Below, piece by piece: positions 5,458 to 12,049 of a stretch of DNA of 12,049 nucleotides. The stretch covers positions 1 through 12,049 of the forward strand of contig CAAFXS010000016.1 of assembly GCA_900767025.1 (NCBI GenBank), written 5' to 3'. Positions within the stretch are counted from its first letter, which is position 1. Each line of letters starts with the position of its first letter. Both the position numbers and the translations under genes were made by a program. This DNA is from Clostridia bacterium (GTDB taxonomy: Bacteria > Bacillota > Clostridia > Oscillospirales > Acutalibacteraceae). The notes below the pieces were generated by a model. The model made no database searches. It had not been told where the DNA came from and saw only the letters and a list, made by a program, of their open reading frames with translations.

Positions 5458-6108
5458 CTAAAATTGAATTGACCAATAGTTAGGTGAAACCTTAAAAAAG
5501 TTTATGCTAATCATCATATATAGCCAGTCTATGATAATTAAACCGCCAAGTATATAATCTATTTTCAAAACGGTTTTCTTTTTTAATTTGTGTATGGCAT
5601 TCATAAGAGGAGTAAAAAAATACTCCATTAGAACTATAACACCTGTCGAAAGGGCAATAGTTGTAGGAACACTTGTATATTGAGTCATATGAAGAGGAAT
5701 ACCGCTATAATTCCAAAGTTGTATGCCTGATATTTTTTCAAACATCGTTCCGACAACTATCTCACCGAAAAATATGAAGAAAAATGAAATTAAAAAATAA
5801 CATAATACAGATAACCTTTGACTCTTTATACTGTCATCAGATATTATCTTATGATTAAAAATTCTTGCTTTTTTCGGTGTACCCAAAGCAAAATATAATG
5901 CCCACATTGCGATTGAATAGCAAAACAAAAACGGTAAGACCTGATTGCGTGAATCTAATATTCCTTTTGAAAAAAGTCTAAATAGATTTTCTACCCAATA
6001 ACCAATATTGGCAAATACTAAGCTTGCAAGCCATAAATCTGCAATGGTGTAATCATATAGCATCAAGGCTTGAGTATTTTTATCTTTGTAAAATGGTTTT
6101 TTATTCAT
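5458..6108 (-). CDS. CmpB-like multi-spanning membrane protein
   Basis: This 216-residue protein has about five hydrophobic segments, near 24-46, 57-77, 99-119, 146-166 and 184-203. The stretch G-E-I-V-V-G-T-M-F-E-K at 115-125 followed by L-W-N-Y-S-G-I-P-L at 131-139 resembles the core of the family called putative ABC transporter permease CmpB (E-x-x-x-G-x-x-x-E-K ... L-W-D-Y-S-x-x-P), whose transport role is unproven. The ATG at 6108 comes 9 bases after the alpha/beta hydrolase stop, so it is the last gene of a three-gene operon. No ATPase or binding protein accompanies it, so an ABC transport role is doubtful; it may instead serve a membrane-lipid or envelope process together with the hydrolase. 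The similarity is recognised by eye and is moderate. Confidence 0.6.
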   Translation of the reverse strand: MNKKPFYKDKNTQALMLYDYTIADLWLASLVFANIGYWVENLFRLFSKGILDSRNQVLPFLFCYSIAMWALYFALGTPKKARIFNHKIISDDSIKSQRLSVLCYFLISFFFIFFGEIVVGTMFEKISGIQLWNYSGIPLHMTQYTSVPTTIALSTGVIVLMEYFFTPLMNAIHKLKKKTVLKIDYILGGLIIIDWLYMMISINFFKVSPNYWSIQF

Positions 6109-6117
6109 TTAATTATC

Positions 6118-7092
6118 CTAATTTTCATAATCGTTGAGAATATTTGCTTCCTTATATGCTTCCGCCTCGTATACTCTGTCGTTTAACCAATTCTTTAGGT
6201 AGATATAAACTATGTCTTTATCTATTTCATTAAGGATTTCGTGTCGGTCATAAGGTAAAAGTTTCAGGATTGTATTTCCTAAACCATTAACAAGACATTG
6301 ACTTACAAACTTTTTACATGCTTCTTTTCCACCTACCGGGTCTTCCTCACCGGATATAACTAAAATCGGCAGATGCTTTCTTATTCCTAAAAGATTTTTA
6401 TTTCTTGCTATTTTTTGAAGGATTGCAAAGAAATCCCTGTATGCACCTGCAGTAAAATCAAAACCGCAAAGAGAGTCGGCAACATATTTGTCAACATTAT
6501 TAAAATCTCTTGAAAGCCAATCTACAGGGGTTCTGGCAGGTTCAAATGGTTTATTATTATTGCCTATTGAAATTTTTACAAGTGTTCGACTTTTATAGCG
6601 ATTACCATGTTTTTTGCATTCACAATCAGCCAAAAACTTTCCCATATTTGCAACAGGAGCCGGTATCCATCCTGTTCCCATAATTATTGCACCGTACACA
6701 TCATAACTGTGCTCAGTCAAATATTGGCGAACACAAAATGAACCCATACTGTGACCGAGAATATAATTAGGAATATCATTCCATCTTTCTTTGGCGTATT
6801 TTGTAACGCTGTACATATCTTCTATTATAATTTCATCACCGTTTTTATCGGCAAAAAAGCCCAAATCCTCTTTGCATTTTGCAGTTTTACCGTGTCCCAA
6901 ATGGTCATGACCGATAACATTGTAACCATATCTTGTTAAATATGCAGCAAAGTCATTATATCTTTCAATATATTCAGCCATTCCATGAACAAGCTGTAAT
7001 ATGCCCTTAGGCTTTTCTTCGGTTTCCCAAATAATAACATTCAAAAGATTGTTACCGTCTTTTGACGGGATAGTAATACTTGATTTTTTCAT
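6118..7092 (-). CDS. Alpha/beta hydrolase, monoacylglycerol lipase-like (Hydrolase_4 family)
   Basis: This 324-residue serine hydrolase shows a complete triad: Ser115 in the nucleophile elbow G-H-S-M-G, Asp251 in S-G-E-E-D-P, and His284 in Y-D-R-H-E. LVHGMAEYIERYNDFA near 34-49 and H-D-H-L-G-H-G at 62-68 (with the usual oxyanion region) are hallmarks of the lysophospholipase/monoacylglycerol lipase branch, which cleaves fatty-acyl esters. There is no signal peptide, so it is probably cytoplasmic. The ATG at 7092 sits 9 bases after the radical SAM stop, and its ribosome site GGGGAT overlaps that stop, suggesting coupled translation. The exact substrate is unknown; acyl-ester hydrolysis is well supported by the motifs. 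Confidence 0.88.
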   Translation of the reverse strand: MKKSSITIPSKDGNNLLNVIIWETEEKPKGILQLVHGMAEYIERYNDFAAYLTRYGYNVIGHDHLGHGKTAKCKEDLGFFADKNGDEIIIEDMYSVTKYAKERWNDIPNYILGHSMGSFCVRQYLTEHSYDVYGAIIMGTGWIPAPVANMGKFLADCECKKHGNRYKSRTLVKISIGNNNKPFEPARTPVDWLSRDFNNVDKYVADSLCGFDFTAGAYRDFFAILQKIARNKNLLGIRKHLPILVISGEEDPVGGKEACKKFVSQCLVNGLGNTILKLLPYDRHEILNEIDKDIVYIYLKNWLNDRVYEAEAYKEANILNDYEN

Positions 7093-7101
7093 TTTTATCC
7101 C

Positions 7102-8523
7102 CTAACTCTTGCTTAAATTGTCAATTGTTCCTTTATGAATTTTTCTTTTAGGCGGATGCTCAATAAATAATTTTTCAGCCGTTGGGGTCCAATCTTTAGA
7201 ATATTTTTCACATTTATTGCAAAGTGAACATGGATCCTCAGGACTTTTCATATCTGTACTTTTTGCATCGACATTTTTTACCAGTTGTTTTAAACACTCG
7301 GGATTTTCAAGCATCGGGCAAGGTCGTAACGGATTATCATTAAAAGGTTGGCCTTTTTGATATTCTCTAAACAAAGGTTGTCCGAGACATTCCAAGAGCG
7401 ACATATCGTGAATATTGGCATTCGAGTAATGAATAAACACGCATGGCTCAACATCCCCGTTTGGATTGATGTGGCAGTAAAATCTTCCGCCTGCAATACA
7501 TCCTCCTACATATTCACCGTCATTTTGAAAATCGAAAGCGTATATTGGTTTGCCGCCTGTATTGCCTCTTATTTCCCTAACTCTGTGATACATATATTCT
7601 CTTTGCTCAGGGGTCAACAATAAATCCGTTGAGGCATCATTGCCAACAGGCATATAGTGAAAATACCAAGTGTATCTCACACCATTATCAATAAGAAAGT
7701 CCAAGAATTCATCACTTGTTACTACCTTATAATTTTTTGAGGTATAGCAAATTGATGTGCCGAAAAGAAGTCCGTTTTCCTTAAGCAGCTTCATTGAATG
7801 CTTAACCTTTTCAAAACATCCTTCTCCACGTCTGAAATCGTTTGCTTCCTCAAATCCCTCTATACTGACTGAAAGCGAAATATTGCCTAACTTTTTCATT
7901 TCCTTACAAAGATCTTCATCAACTAATGTACCATTTGTAAACAAATGAAACGCACATTTATTGTGAACCCTTGCAAGCTTTAGAATATCTTTCTTCCTCA
8001 TTAAAGGCTCACCGCCGGTCATCATATAAAAATATATTCCCAGCTTTTCCCCTTGGGTAATGATACTGTCTAAGTCCTCATAAGAAAGATTTAAGCTTTT
8101 TCCGTATTCCGCTGCCCAACAGCCTTTGCAGTGCATATTGCATGCAGAGGTAGGATCCATAAGAATTATCCAAGGAATTTTATATCCGTACTGTTTTGAA
8201 AGCTCCTGCGTTTTTGTATAGCCGTAAAAAGCTGATTGATATCCAAGATTTAATGCGTGCATTTTAACCACATTGGGATCAAGTTCATTAATTAACTTAT
8301 TAACATATTGCATCCACTTGCTATCGTCATCAATTATAAGATTACGTGCTCCGTCAAAGACTTCTTTTCTGAATTTATCTCCCATTAGCTTTTGGGACAA
8401 ATCAACAAGCCTTAACAGATTTTCCTGTCTTTTGTCAGGATTATTGATGTATTTGATTACAGACTCTATTGCTTTTGATGCAACAGAATAAGTAACATTG
8501 TTTTTAAAATCACTATATGCCAT
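7102..8523 (-). CDS. Radical SAM enzyme with cysteine-rich (SPASM-like) C-terminus
   Basis: This is a 473-residue protein from the ATG at 8523, chosen because AAGGA lies six bases upstream, whereas the ATG at 8541 has no ribosome site. The first 115 residues form a helical N-terminal region. The radical SAM cluster motif C-N-M-H-C-K-G-C has its cysteines at 128, 132 and 135, and T-G-G-E-P follows at 169-173 (SAM binding). Towards the end, G-G-C-I-A-G-G-R-F-Y-C, G-D-V-E-P-C and three later cysteine pairs (C-P-M, P-E-C, C-S-L-C-N-K-C) indicate one or two further iron-sulfur clusters, as in SPASM or twitch domains. It is the first gene of an operon with a lipase-like hydrolase and a membrane protein. 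The substrate is unknown; peptide or lipid modification are both possible. Confidence 0.88.
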   Translation of the reverse strand: MAYSDFKNNVTYSVASKAIESVIKYINNPDKRQENLLRLVDLSQKLMGDKFRKEVFDGARNLIIDDDSKWMQYVNKLINELDPNVVKMHALNLGYQSAFYGYTKTQELSKQYGYKIPWIILMDPTSACNMHCKGCWAAEYGKSLNLSYEDLDSIITQGEKLGIYFYMMTGGEPLMRKKDILKLARVHNKCAFHLFTNGTLVDEDLCKEMKKLGNISLSVSIEGFEEANDFRRGEGCFEKVKHSMKLLKENGLLFGTSICYTSKNYKVVTSDEFLDFLIDNGVRYTWYFHYMPVGNDASTDLLLTPEQREYMYHRVREIRGNTGGKPIYAFDFQNDGEYVGGCIAGGRFYCHINPNGDVEPCVFIHYSNANIHDMSLLECLGQPLFREYQKGQPFNDNPLRPCPMLENPECLKQLVKNVDAKSTDMKSPEDPCSLCNKCEKYSKDWTPTAEKLFIEHPPKRKIHKGTIDNLSKS

Positions 8524-8556
8524 AATTATCCTTCCTTTCATTTGATTTTATTTAAG

Positions 8557-8585
8557 CACATAGAAAAAAAGAATAAAACTGTCAA
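8557..8585 (-). promoter_or_regulatory. Promoter of the radical SAM operon
   Basis: On the minus strand a perfect TTGACA (8585-8580) with a 17-base spacer leads to TATGTG (8562-8557). The -35 box overlaps the T-run of the preceding terminator. The -10 match is weak, but position and spacing fit, with the start codon 34 bases beyond. Confidence 0.45.
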
Positions 8586-8618
8586 AAAAAAGAAAATACA
8601 CAAGTTTTGTGCACTTTC
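8584..8618 (-). terminator. Rho-independent terminator of the CNNM/CorC gene
   Basis: On the minus strand GAAAGTGCAC (8618-8609) pairs with GTGTATTTTC (8601-8592), including two G-U pairs, around a 7-base loop, and is followed by eight T. It begins 27 bases after the stop at 8645. It closely resembles the terminator at 10036-10070. Confidence 0.8.
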
Positions 8619-8644
8619 TTAATTTTGTACTATGTATTAACTTT

Positions 8645-9961
8645 TTAATCTATACATTGTGTTTTACTTACAACTGCTGTCTTTACGCAATGATTTTTTA
8701 CATCCTCAACCTTAATCAGCAAACCATCAATTTCAATTTCAAAAGAATCACCTTCCGAAGGTATCGCTCCTAAAACATCAACAACAAGCCCGTTAAATGT
8801 TTCGCATTTTTTATTTTTTATTGAAACATCTAATGTTTCTTCAATCTCATCAATAGATGGATTACCTGTTATTTTCCATGTTTTTGAATCAATGTTTTCA
8901 ATAAAATCGGTATTTTCTTTGTTTTTATCCCAATCAAAATTACCGACAAGCTCTTCAAGCAGGTCATTCATTGTTATTATTCCTGTTGTTCCTCCGTGCT
9001 CATCAACTACTATCGCAAAGTTATTTTTACTCTGTTTCATATCTTTAAATAAAACATCAAGCTTGATATTTTCCGGAACAAAATATGCACCATGAACAGC
9101 AACATTCAAAACATTTTCTTTTGTTTTATCTTTAATGCTAAAGTAATCCTTTGCATCAAGTAAACCTACAATATTGTCAACTGTTTCATCACATACGGGA
9201 TATACCTTATGCCTGCTTGAATGAATTGTATTATCCCAATCATCAAGCGTTTCTTCAAGCCATAGTATCGAAACCTCTGTTCTGTGAACAGCAATTTCTC
9301 CTGCAGTTAAATCATCGAATTCAAATACATTTTGAATTATTTCTTTTTCTGTGATATCAATAGTACCATTCTCGAACCCTACATCAACACTCATCCGTAT
9401 ATCTTCCTCGCTGATTTCATCATCCTTTGAATTCGGATCTATCCTTAATAAACGTAAAATGGCATTTGTTGATAACGTGAGAAAGGAAACAAGCGGCTTA
9501 AAAACAATAGATACAGCATATATCAATCCTGATAAGGACAATGCTAATGATTCTGTCTTTTTCATCGCAACCCTTTTAGGCACAAGTTCGCCAAAAACAA
9601 GAGTAAAATAGGACAATATCAAGGTAATTAATATAACCACTATACTATTCAGCGTATCAGTAGATATACCTATTCCGGTTTTCAATATAAGTTCCACAAG
9701 CGGTTCAGCAAAATTATCTGCTGCAAATGCAGAACCTAAAAATCCCGAAAGCGTTATTGCAACCTGAATCGTTGCAAGAAATCTTGCAGGTTGACCTGTC
9801 AATTTGATGAGCCTTTGGGCTTTTTTGTTCCCTTCCTTGGCCATCTTTGCCATTTTATTGTCATTCATACTTACCACAGCAATTTCTGCGGCGGCAAAGA
9901 TTGCATTAAGTGAAATTAAAACAACCTGAAGCAACAGCATTAGCCAAATTGAATTATCCAA
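8645..9961 (-). CDS. CNNM/CorC-type transporter (hemolysin-family, DUF21-CBS-CorC_HlyC)
   Basis: This 438-residue inner-membrane protein has three parts. A DUF21/CNNM membrane domain spans about residues 1-185 (segments near 5-30, 62-85, 105-125 and 143-165, with the conserved G-E-L-V-P-K-R at 124-130). A CBS pair at about 215-340 includes S-R-H-K-V-Y-P-V and VVDEHGGTTGIITMNDLLEE. A CorC_HlyC domain covers about 355-435. Family members export Mg2+ or related divalent ions, sometimes Na+-coupled; the old name hemolysin is misleading. The start is TTG at 9961, supported by GGAGG seven bases upstream; there is no nearby ATG. It is a single-gene unit with its own promoter and terminator, downstream of a TetR-type regulator. 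A link to the mntP unit through metal balance is possible but unproven. Confidence 0.92.
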   Translation of the reverse strand: MDNSIWLMLLLQVVLISLNAIFAAAEIAVVSMNDNKMAKMAKEGNKKAQRLIKLTGQPARFLATIQVAITLSGFLGSAFAADNFAEPLVELILKTGIGISTDTLNSIVVILITLILSYFTLVFGELVPKRVAMKKTESLALSLSGLIYAVSIVFKPLVSFLTLSTNAILRLLRIDPNSKDDEISEEDIRMSVDVGFENGTIDITEKEIIQNVFEFDDLTAGEIAVHRTEVSILWLEETLDDWDNTIHSSRHKVYPVCDETVDNIVGLLDAKDYFSIKDKTKENVLNVAVHGAYFVPENIKLDVLFKDMKQSKNNFAIVVDEHGGTTGIITMNDLLEELVGNFDWDKNKENTDFIENIDSKTWKITGNPSIDEIEETLDVSIKNKKCETFNGLVVDVLGAIPSEGDSFEIEIDGLLIKVEDVKNHCVKTAVVSKTQCID

Positions 9962-10002
9962 AATATAACCTCCAATTTACCAGTTTAAATAATACCATTT
10001 TA

Positions 10003-10011
10003 ATTATAACA
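10003..10011 (-). promoter_or_regulatory. Extended -10 promoter of the CNNM/CorC gene
   Basis: On the minus strand TGTTATAAT combines a perfect TATAAT (10008-10003) with the TGn extension. It sits 42 bases upstream of the TTG start. The -35 region is weak (TTTAAT at 17 bases), which suits an extended -10 promoter. Confidence 0.5.
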
Positions 10012-10035
10012 GAGATAAATGTAAAATTAAACAGT

Positions 10036-10070
10036 CAAAAAAAAAGAAGTACACAGATTTTGTGCACTTC
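10036..10070 (-). terminator. Rho-independent terminator of the TetR-type gene
   Basis: On the minus strand GAAGTGCAC (10070-10062) pairs with GTGTACTTC (10054-10046), with one G-U pair, and is followed by nine T. It lies 24 bases after the stop codon at 10095. Confidence 0.85.
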
Positions 10071-10094
10071 CATTAATTTGTAATATAATTTACG

Positions 10095-10649
10095 CTATAT
10101 TAAATCTATTGAATTTTCAATATCCTTAGGAAACAGCTTTCCAATTTTCTCTATAAATACCTTAGGATCGGTTTTCATTCCATTATGTATCCATTCAACA
10201 AATGTTCCGTTTACTGCGTGTTTATAAAATGTAGAAATTATTCTAATATCATCTTCATTGATACTTTGATTTTTCAAAATACATTGTTCACGCATTTTTT
10301 CAGCAATGATATTGCCAATAGCATTATCAACATATGCCTTGATGTTTTCAAAATACCTTGATGAGAAAATATTATAAATAACGTTTCTGTTAATTAAAGC
10401 ACTATTCGCCACTTTTTGAAAGGCTTCCTCCCAATTAAAATTATTTGCGTCTGTTTCTAAAACTTTTCTGAGAATTTCATCAAATATTTCCTTAAGAACA
10501 TCATATATATCGCTGTAATGGTAATAAAAAGTATTCCTGCTTATTCCACAGTCATCAATAATTGTTTTAACCTTGATGTTATCAATAGGCATAGATTGAA
10601 GTAAGCGAATCATAGACGCTTTGATTTCTCTTTTAGTAAATTGTTGCAT
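10095..10649 (-). CDS. TetR/AcrR-family transcriptional regulator
   Basis: This 184-residue regulator has an N-terminal three-helix DNA-binding domain at about 6-52. The recognition part G-I-S-R-N-T-F-Y-Y-H-Y at 35-45 is the classic TetR signature, and I-D-N-I-K-V-K-T-I-I-D-D precedes it. The C-terminal region is all-helical and probably ligand binding; the overall layout resembles the DhaS-like branch of the family. The ATG at 10649 follows AAAGGTGAT closely. It is transcribed alone, between a junction region upstream and the CNNM/CorC gene downstream. TetR proteins often control themselves and a neighbour, so the CNNM/CorC gene is a possible target, although no shared operator is evident. 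It could also act on the palindrome at 5227-5260, which is speculation. Confidence 0.88.
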   Translation of the reverse strand: MQQFTKREIKASMIRLLQSMPIDNIKVKTIIDDCGISRNTFYYHYSDIYDVLKEIFDEILRKVLETDANNFNWEEAFQKVANSALINRNVIYNIFSSRYFENIKAYVDNAIGNIIAEKMREQCILKNQSINEDDIRIISTFYKHAVNGTFVEWIHNGMKTDPKVFIEKIGKLFPKDIENSIDLI

Positions 10650-10668
10650 ATCATCACCTTTTAATTTG

Positions 10669-10674
10669 ATTATA
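10669..10674 (-). promoter_or_regulatory. Likely -10 box of the TetR-type gene
   Basis: A perfect TATAAT on the minus strand lies 19 bases before the start codon. The -35 region is poor. A short TACTG/CAGTA inverted repeat at 10696-10720 lies just upstream and could be an operator. Confidence 0.35.
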
Positions 10675-10787
10675 TAACAAAAATCTAAAGAAATCTACTG
10701 TATTATTGAAAAAATCAGTAATCGGTACATTTATTATTTTGAGGTATTAAATTATGGTGTAAATTGAAAAAAGGTTTTAGAACATAA

Positions 10788-10934
10788 GGTTGCAGGACGT
10801 CATGCAATCAATCCGGATTTTTCTATCATATACGCACAGGTGTGCGTTTTGTTAAACTAACCATAAAGATTGTTGTTTCGGGTGGAGTTCAAACAAGAAT
10901 AGGCATTGCCGAAATTGATCTTTATAGAGATTAA
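10788..10934 (+). pseudogene. Plus-strand 3' remnant of a gene, possibly an F5/8 type C (discoidin-like) domain
   Basis: An open stretch ending in TAA at 10932-10934 translates at its end as T-G-V-R-F-V-K-L-T-I-K, then V-V-S-G-G-V-Q-T-R-I-G-I-A-E-I-D-L-Y-R-D. The pattern R-F/Y-V-K/R-L-T ... I-A-E-I-x-L/V-Y is the usual end of F5/8 type C carbohydrate-binding domains found on secreted glycoside hydrolases. There is no start codon with a ribosome site, and the frame is closed by a stop at 10785. A second frame over about 10779-10850 also reads plausibly, so a frameshift may be present. A weak hairpin AAAAGAAT/ATTCTTTT with T-run (10955-10981) follows, as expected after a gene's end. The domain call is by eye and tentative. 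Confidence 0.38.
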
Positions 10935-11082
10935 TGGGACAATGATAATCAAATAAAAGAATTGTTGTTTTTATTCTTTTTGTAAAGTTATTTTACTATG
11001 GGTAGCTTAATATTTTTACTCACTTGTCTAAATACTCTTAAAATACAACTTGAAGATATTATAAAGATATGAGCCTTAAAAT

Positions 11083-11179
11083 TTGGCTTGAAATAGGTGT
11101 TTTTGAAAACAACTCCTACGCTTTGACGCCTATTTTGACGGCTACACAGGAGAACGAGGGTGTATAAACAGTGCGCCAA
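11083..11179. ncRNA. Multi-branched structured element, unidentified
   Basis: Nested complementary segments give a three-way shape. An outer TTGGC (11083-11087) pairs with GCCAA (11175-11179). One arm is AAATAGG (11091-11097) with CCTATTT (11129-11135), extendable by four pairs counting G-U. A second arm is TACAC (11143-11147) with GTGTA (11160-11164). The composition is intermediate and no protein is convincing on either strand. It could be a structured RNA, a small non-autonomous repeat, or an intron fragment; I do not recognise it. Confidence 0.35.
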
Positions 11180-11210
11180 GTGAAAATTCGGCAGAAAAAT
11201 CAGACGAAGA

Positions 11211-11238
11211 AAGCCCTAAACACCGCTGTTTAGGGCTT
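11211..11238 (-). terminator. 12-bp perfect hairpin after the metallophosphoesterase gene
   Basis: AAGCCCTAAACA (11211-11222) and TGTTTAGGGCTT (11227-11238) are exact complements around CCGC. It starts three bases after the stop codon. The minus side continues TCTTCG and the plus side ATTTAA, so the U-tract is short, but the stem is strong enough to be a terminator in either direction. Confidence 0.65.
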
Positions 11239-11240
11239 AT

Positions 11241-11990
11241 TTAACGGCTATCGACACTGCTTTCGCTCATAAATTCATAGCCTGTGCCGAATGCGTCTTG
11301 CTTACGCGTGCCGTCCGCATTGAATATGTATTCCTGCGTGTCATTGTCAATCGCGTCGGCAATCATTTTGCGCTCCTCAGGCATATTTTCATACCCGCGC
11401 CAAGAACCCGAGTCCATCATAATCAGCGACTGCACGATTTTGTCACCCTCCATAATGTTGATGACATAATTGCCCACACCGCCGATGTTGTTCGGCCCTT
11501 TTTTGAACAGGCAGTATTCGGACGCCATATAGCGGTCGGCAAGCCAGTTCTTGTCGGCATTGCCCTCGCCGTCGTGGTTGCCGAATACAGGCGCCCACGG
11601 AATCCCGAACGAATCCATAAACTGAATTAAATCCTTTTGCGACTGTTTTTGGAATGACGCCCAAACCTGGTCGCCCGTCATCGTGATTAAATCGGGTTGT
11701 GTTTCCTCGACAAGTTGACGAATGGTTTCCTCGGTATATTTTCTCTGCCCGATGTCGTACAAATCGTCATACTGAATATCGGCAAGGTTCAAAATTTTGA
11801 AATCCTTGCCCGTCTCTTTTTGCAGGACTACGGTATCTTCAAGCCGATAAGTGTCGCTTGACAGCCAAAACTCGTTATTTGCTTTGCCCTTGACGGGAAA
11901 AGCCCAAATTCCGAACGCAATAGCCGCCGTCAGCAAAACCGCCAATACAATCGCCAAGGCTTTTATAATATTTTTCTTGGTTTTGCGCAT
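11241..11990 (-). pseudogene. Metallophosphoesterase gene, C-terminal half missing
   Basis: The 249 residues start with a charged MRKTKKN and a membrane anchor at about 8-31, so the enzyme would face outside. The first metal-binding blocks are present: L-A-D-I-Q-Y-D-D at 69-76 (Asp71, with Gln where many relatives have His), T-G-D-Q at 105-108 and G-N-H-D-G-E-G at 137-143. The later histidine blocks (an isolated His and G-H-x-H) that complete the two-metal site are absent. The protein stops at E-F-M-S-E-S-S-V-D-S-R, where relatives normally continue for about another hundred residues. The reading is intact from the ATG at 11990 (GGGAG upstream) to the stop, so it may be translated but is unlikely to be a full enzyme. 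GC content is clearly higher than in the genes to the left. Confidence 0.7.
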
Positions 11991-12010
11991 TTTCTCCCTC
12001 TCTTACGGCT

Positions 12011-12049
12011 TTACAGCGTTTGCAAAGCCTGTTCAATATCCGCCAAAAT
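12011..12049 (-). CDS. C-terminal end of an unidentified protein (5' part outside window)
   Basis: The last codons read I-L-A-D-I-E-Q-A-L-Q-T-L and end in TAA at 12013-12011, 20 bases before the metallophosphoesterase start. The close spacing suggests the two were in one operon. The fragment is too short to identify. Confidence 0.5.
   Translation of the reverse strand: MLADIEQALQTL

Noticed and set aside
8524..8541. Radical SAM start at the ATG at 8541
   Set aside because: There is no ribosome site before it, while AAGGA lies six bases before the ATG at 8523.
11071..11169. Plus-strand 32-codon open frame beginning MSLKIWLE
   Set aside because: It is short, without a ribosome site, and fully inside the stem-forming element; chance is likely.
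10988..11179. Minus-strand 63-codon open frame over the structured element
   Set aside because: It has no ribosome site or recognisable domain, has the composition of non-coding DNA, and coincides with stem-forming sequence.
1..12049. CRISPR array, tRNA, rRNA or insertion-sequence transposase
   Set aside because: No regularly spaced repeats, cloverleaf or rRNA-like sequence, and no transposase motifs were seen on either strand.

Overview
The window is AT-rich DNA from a low-GC Gram-positive bacterium. The gene families, strong AGGAGG-like ribosome sites and gut-type repeats (a DUF6809 protein, a yybP-ykoY leader, AbiE, a CNNM/CorC transporter) fit a gut Clostridia member, probably Oscillospiraceae/Ruminococcaceae or Eubacteriales. 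That placement is inference. Every intact gene lies on the minus strand, so transcription runs from high to low coordinates.

Reading in the direction of transcription, the right end (about 11250-12049) is clearly more GC-rich. It holds the tail of an unidentified gene and a metallophosphoesterase gene that lacks its C-terminal metal-binding half. A roughly 590-base gap follows, with a structured element, a plus-strand protein remnant and an apparent recombination junction. Next come a TetR-type regulator and a CNNM/CorC-type transporter. Each ends in a near-copy of the same terminator, and each terminator runs into the next gene's promoter region.

The centre carries a tight three-gene operon (about 5458-8523): a radical SAM enzyme with an extra cysteine-rich C-terminus, an alpha/beta hydrolase of the monoacylglycerol lipase type, and a multi-spanning membrane protein resembling CmpB. 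This is the best candidate for an uncharacterised pathway. Its downstream gap is a run of strong inverted repeats. One repeat straddles a promoter for the next unit, a DUF308 membrane protein plus a small P-loop ATPase, preceded by a structured leader of about 200 nt.

The left part holds a Mn2+-responsive yybP-ykoY riboswitch in front of the manganese exporter gene mntP and a co-directional MFS transporter, then an AbiE-type toxin-antitoxin pair (abiEi-abiEii) with its own promoter. A DUF6809 gene runs off the left edge. A broken copy of the same gene, with an in-frame stop, lies between the P-loop gene and the mntP leader, so the two copies flank the Mn-efflux and AbiE segment.
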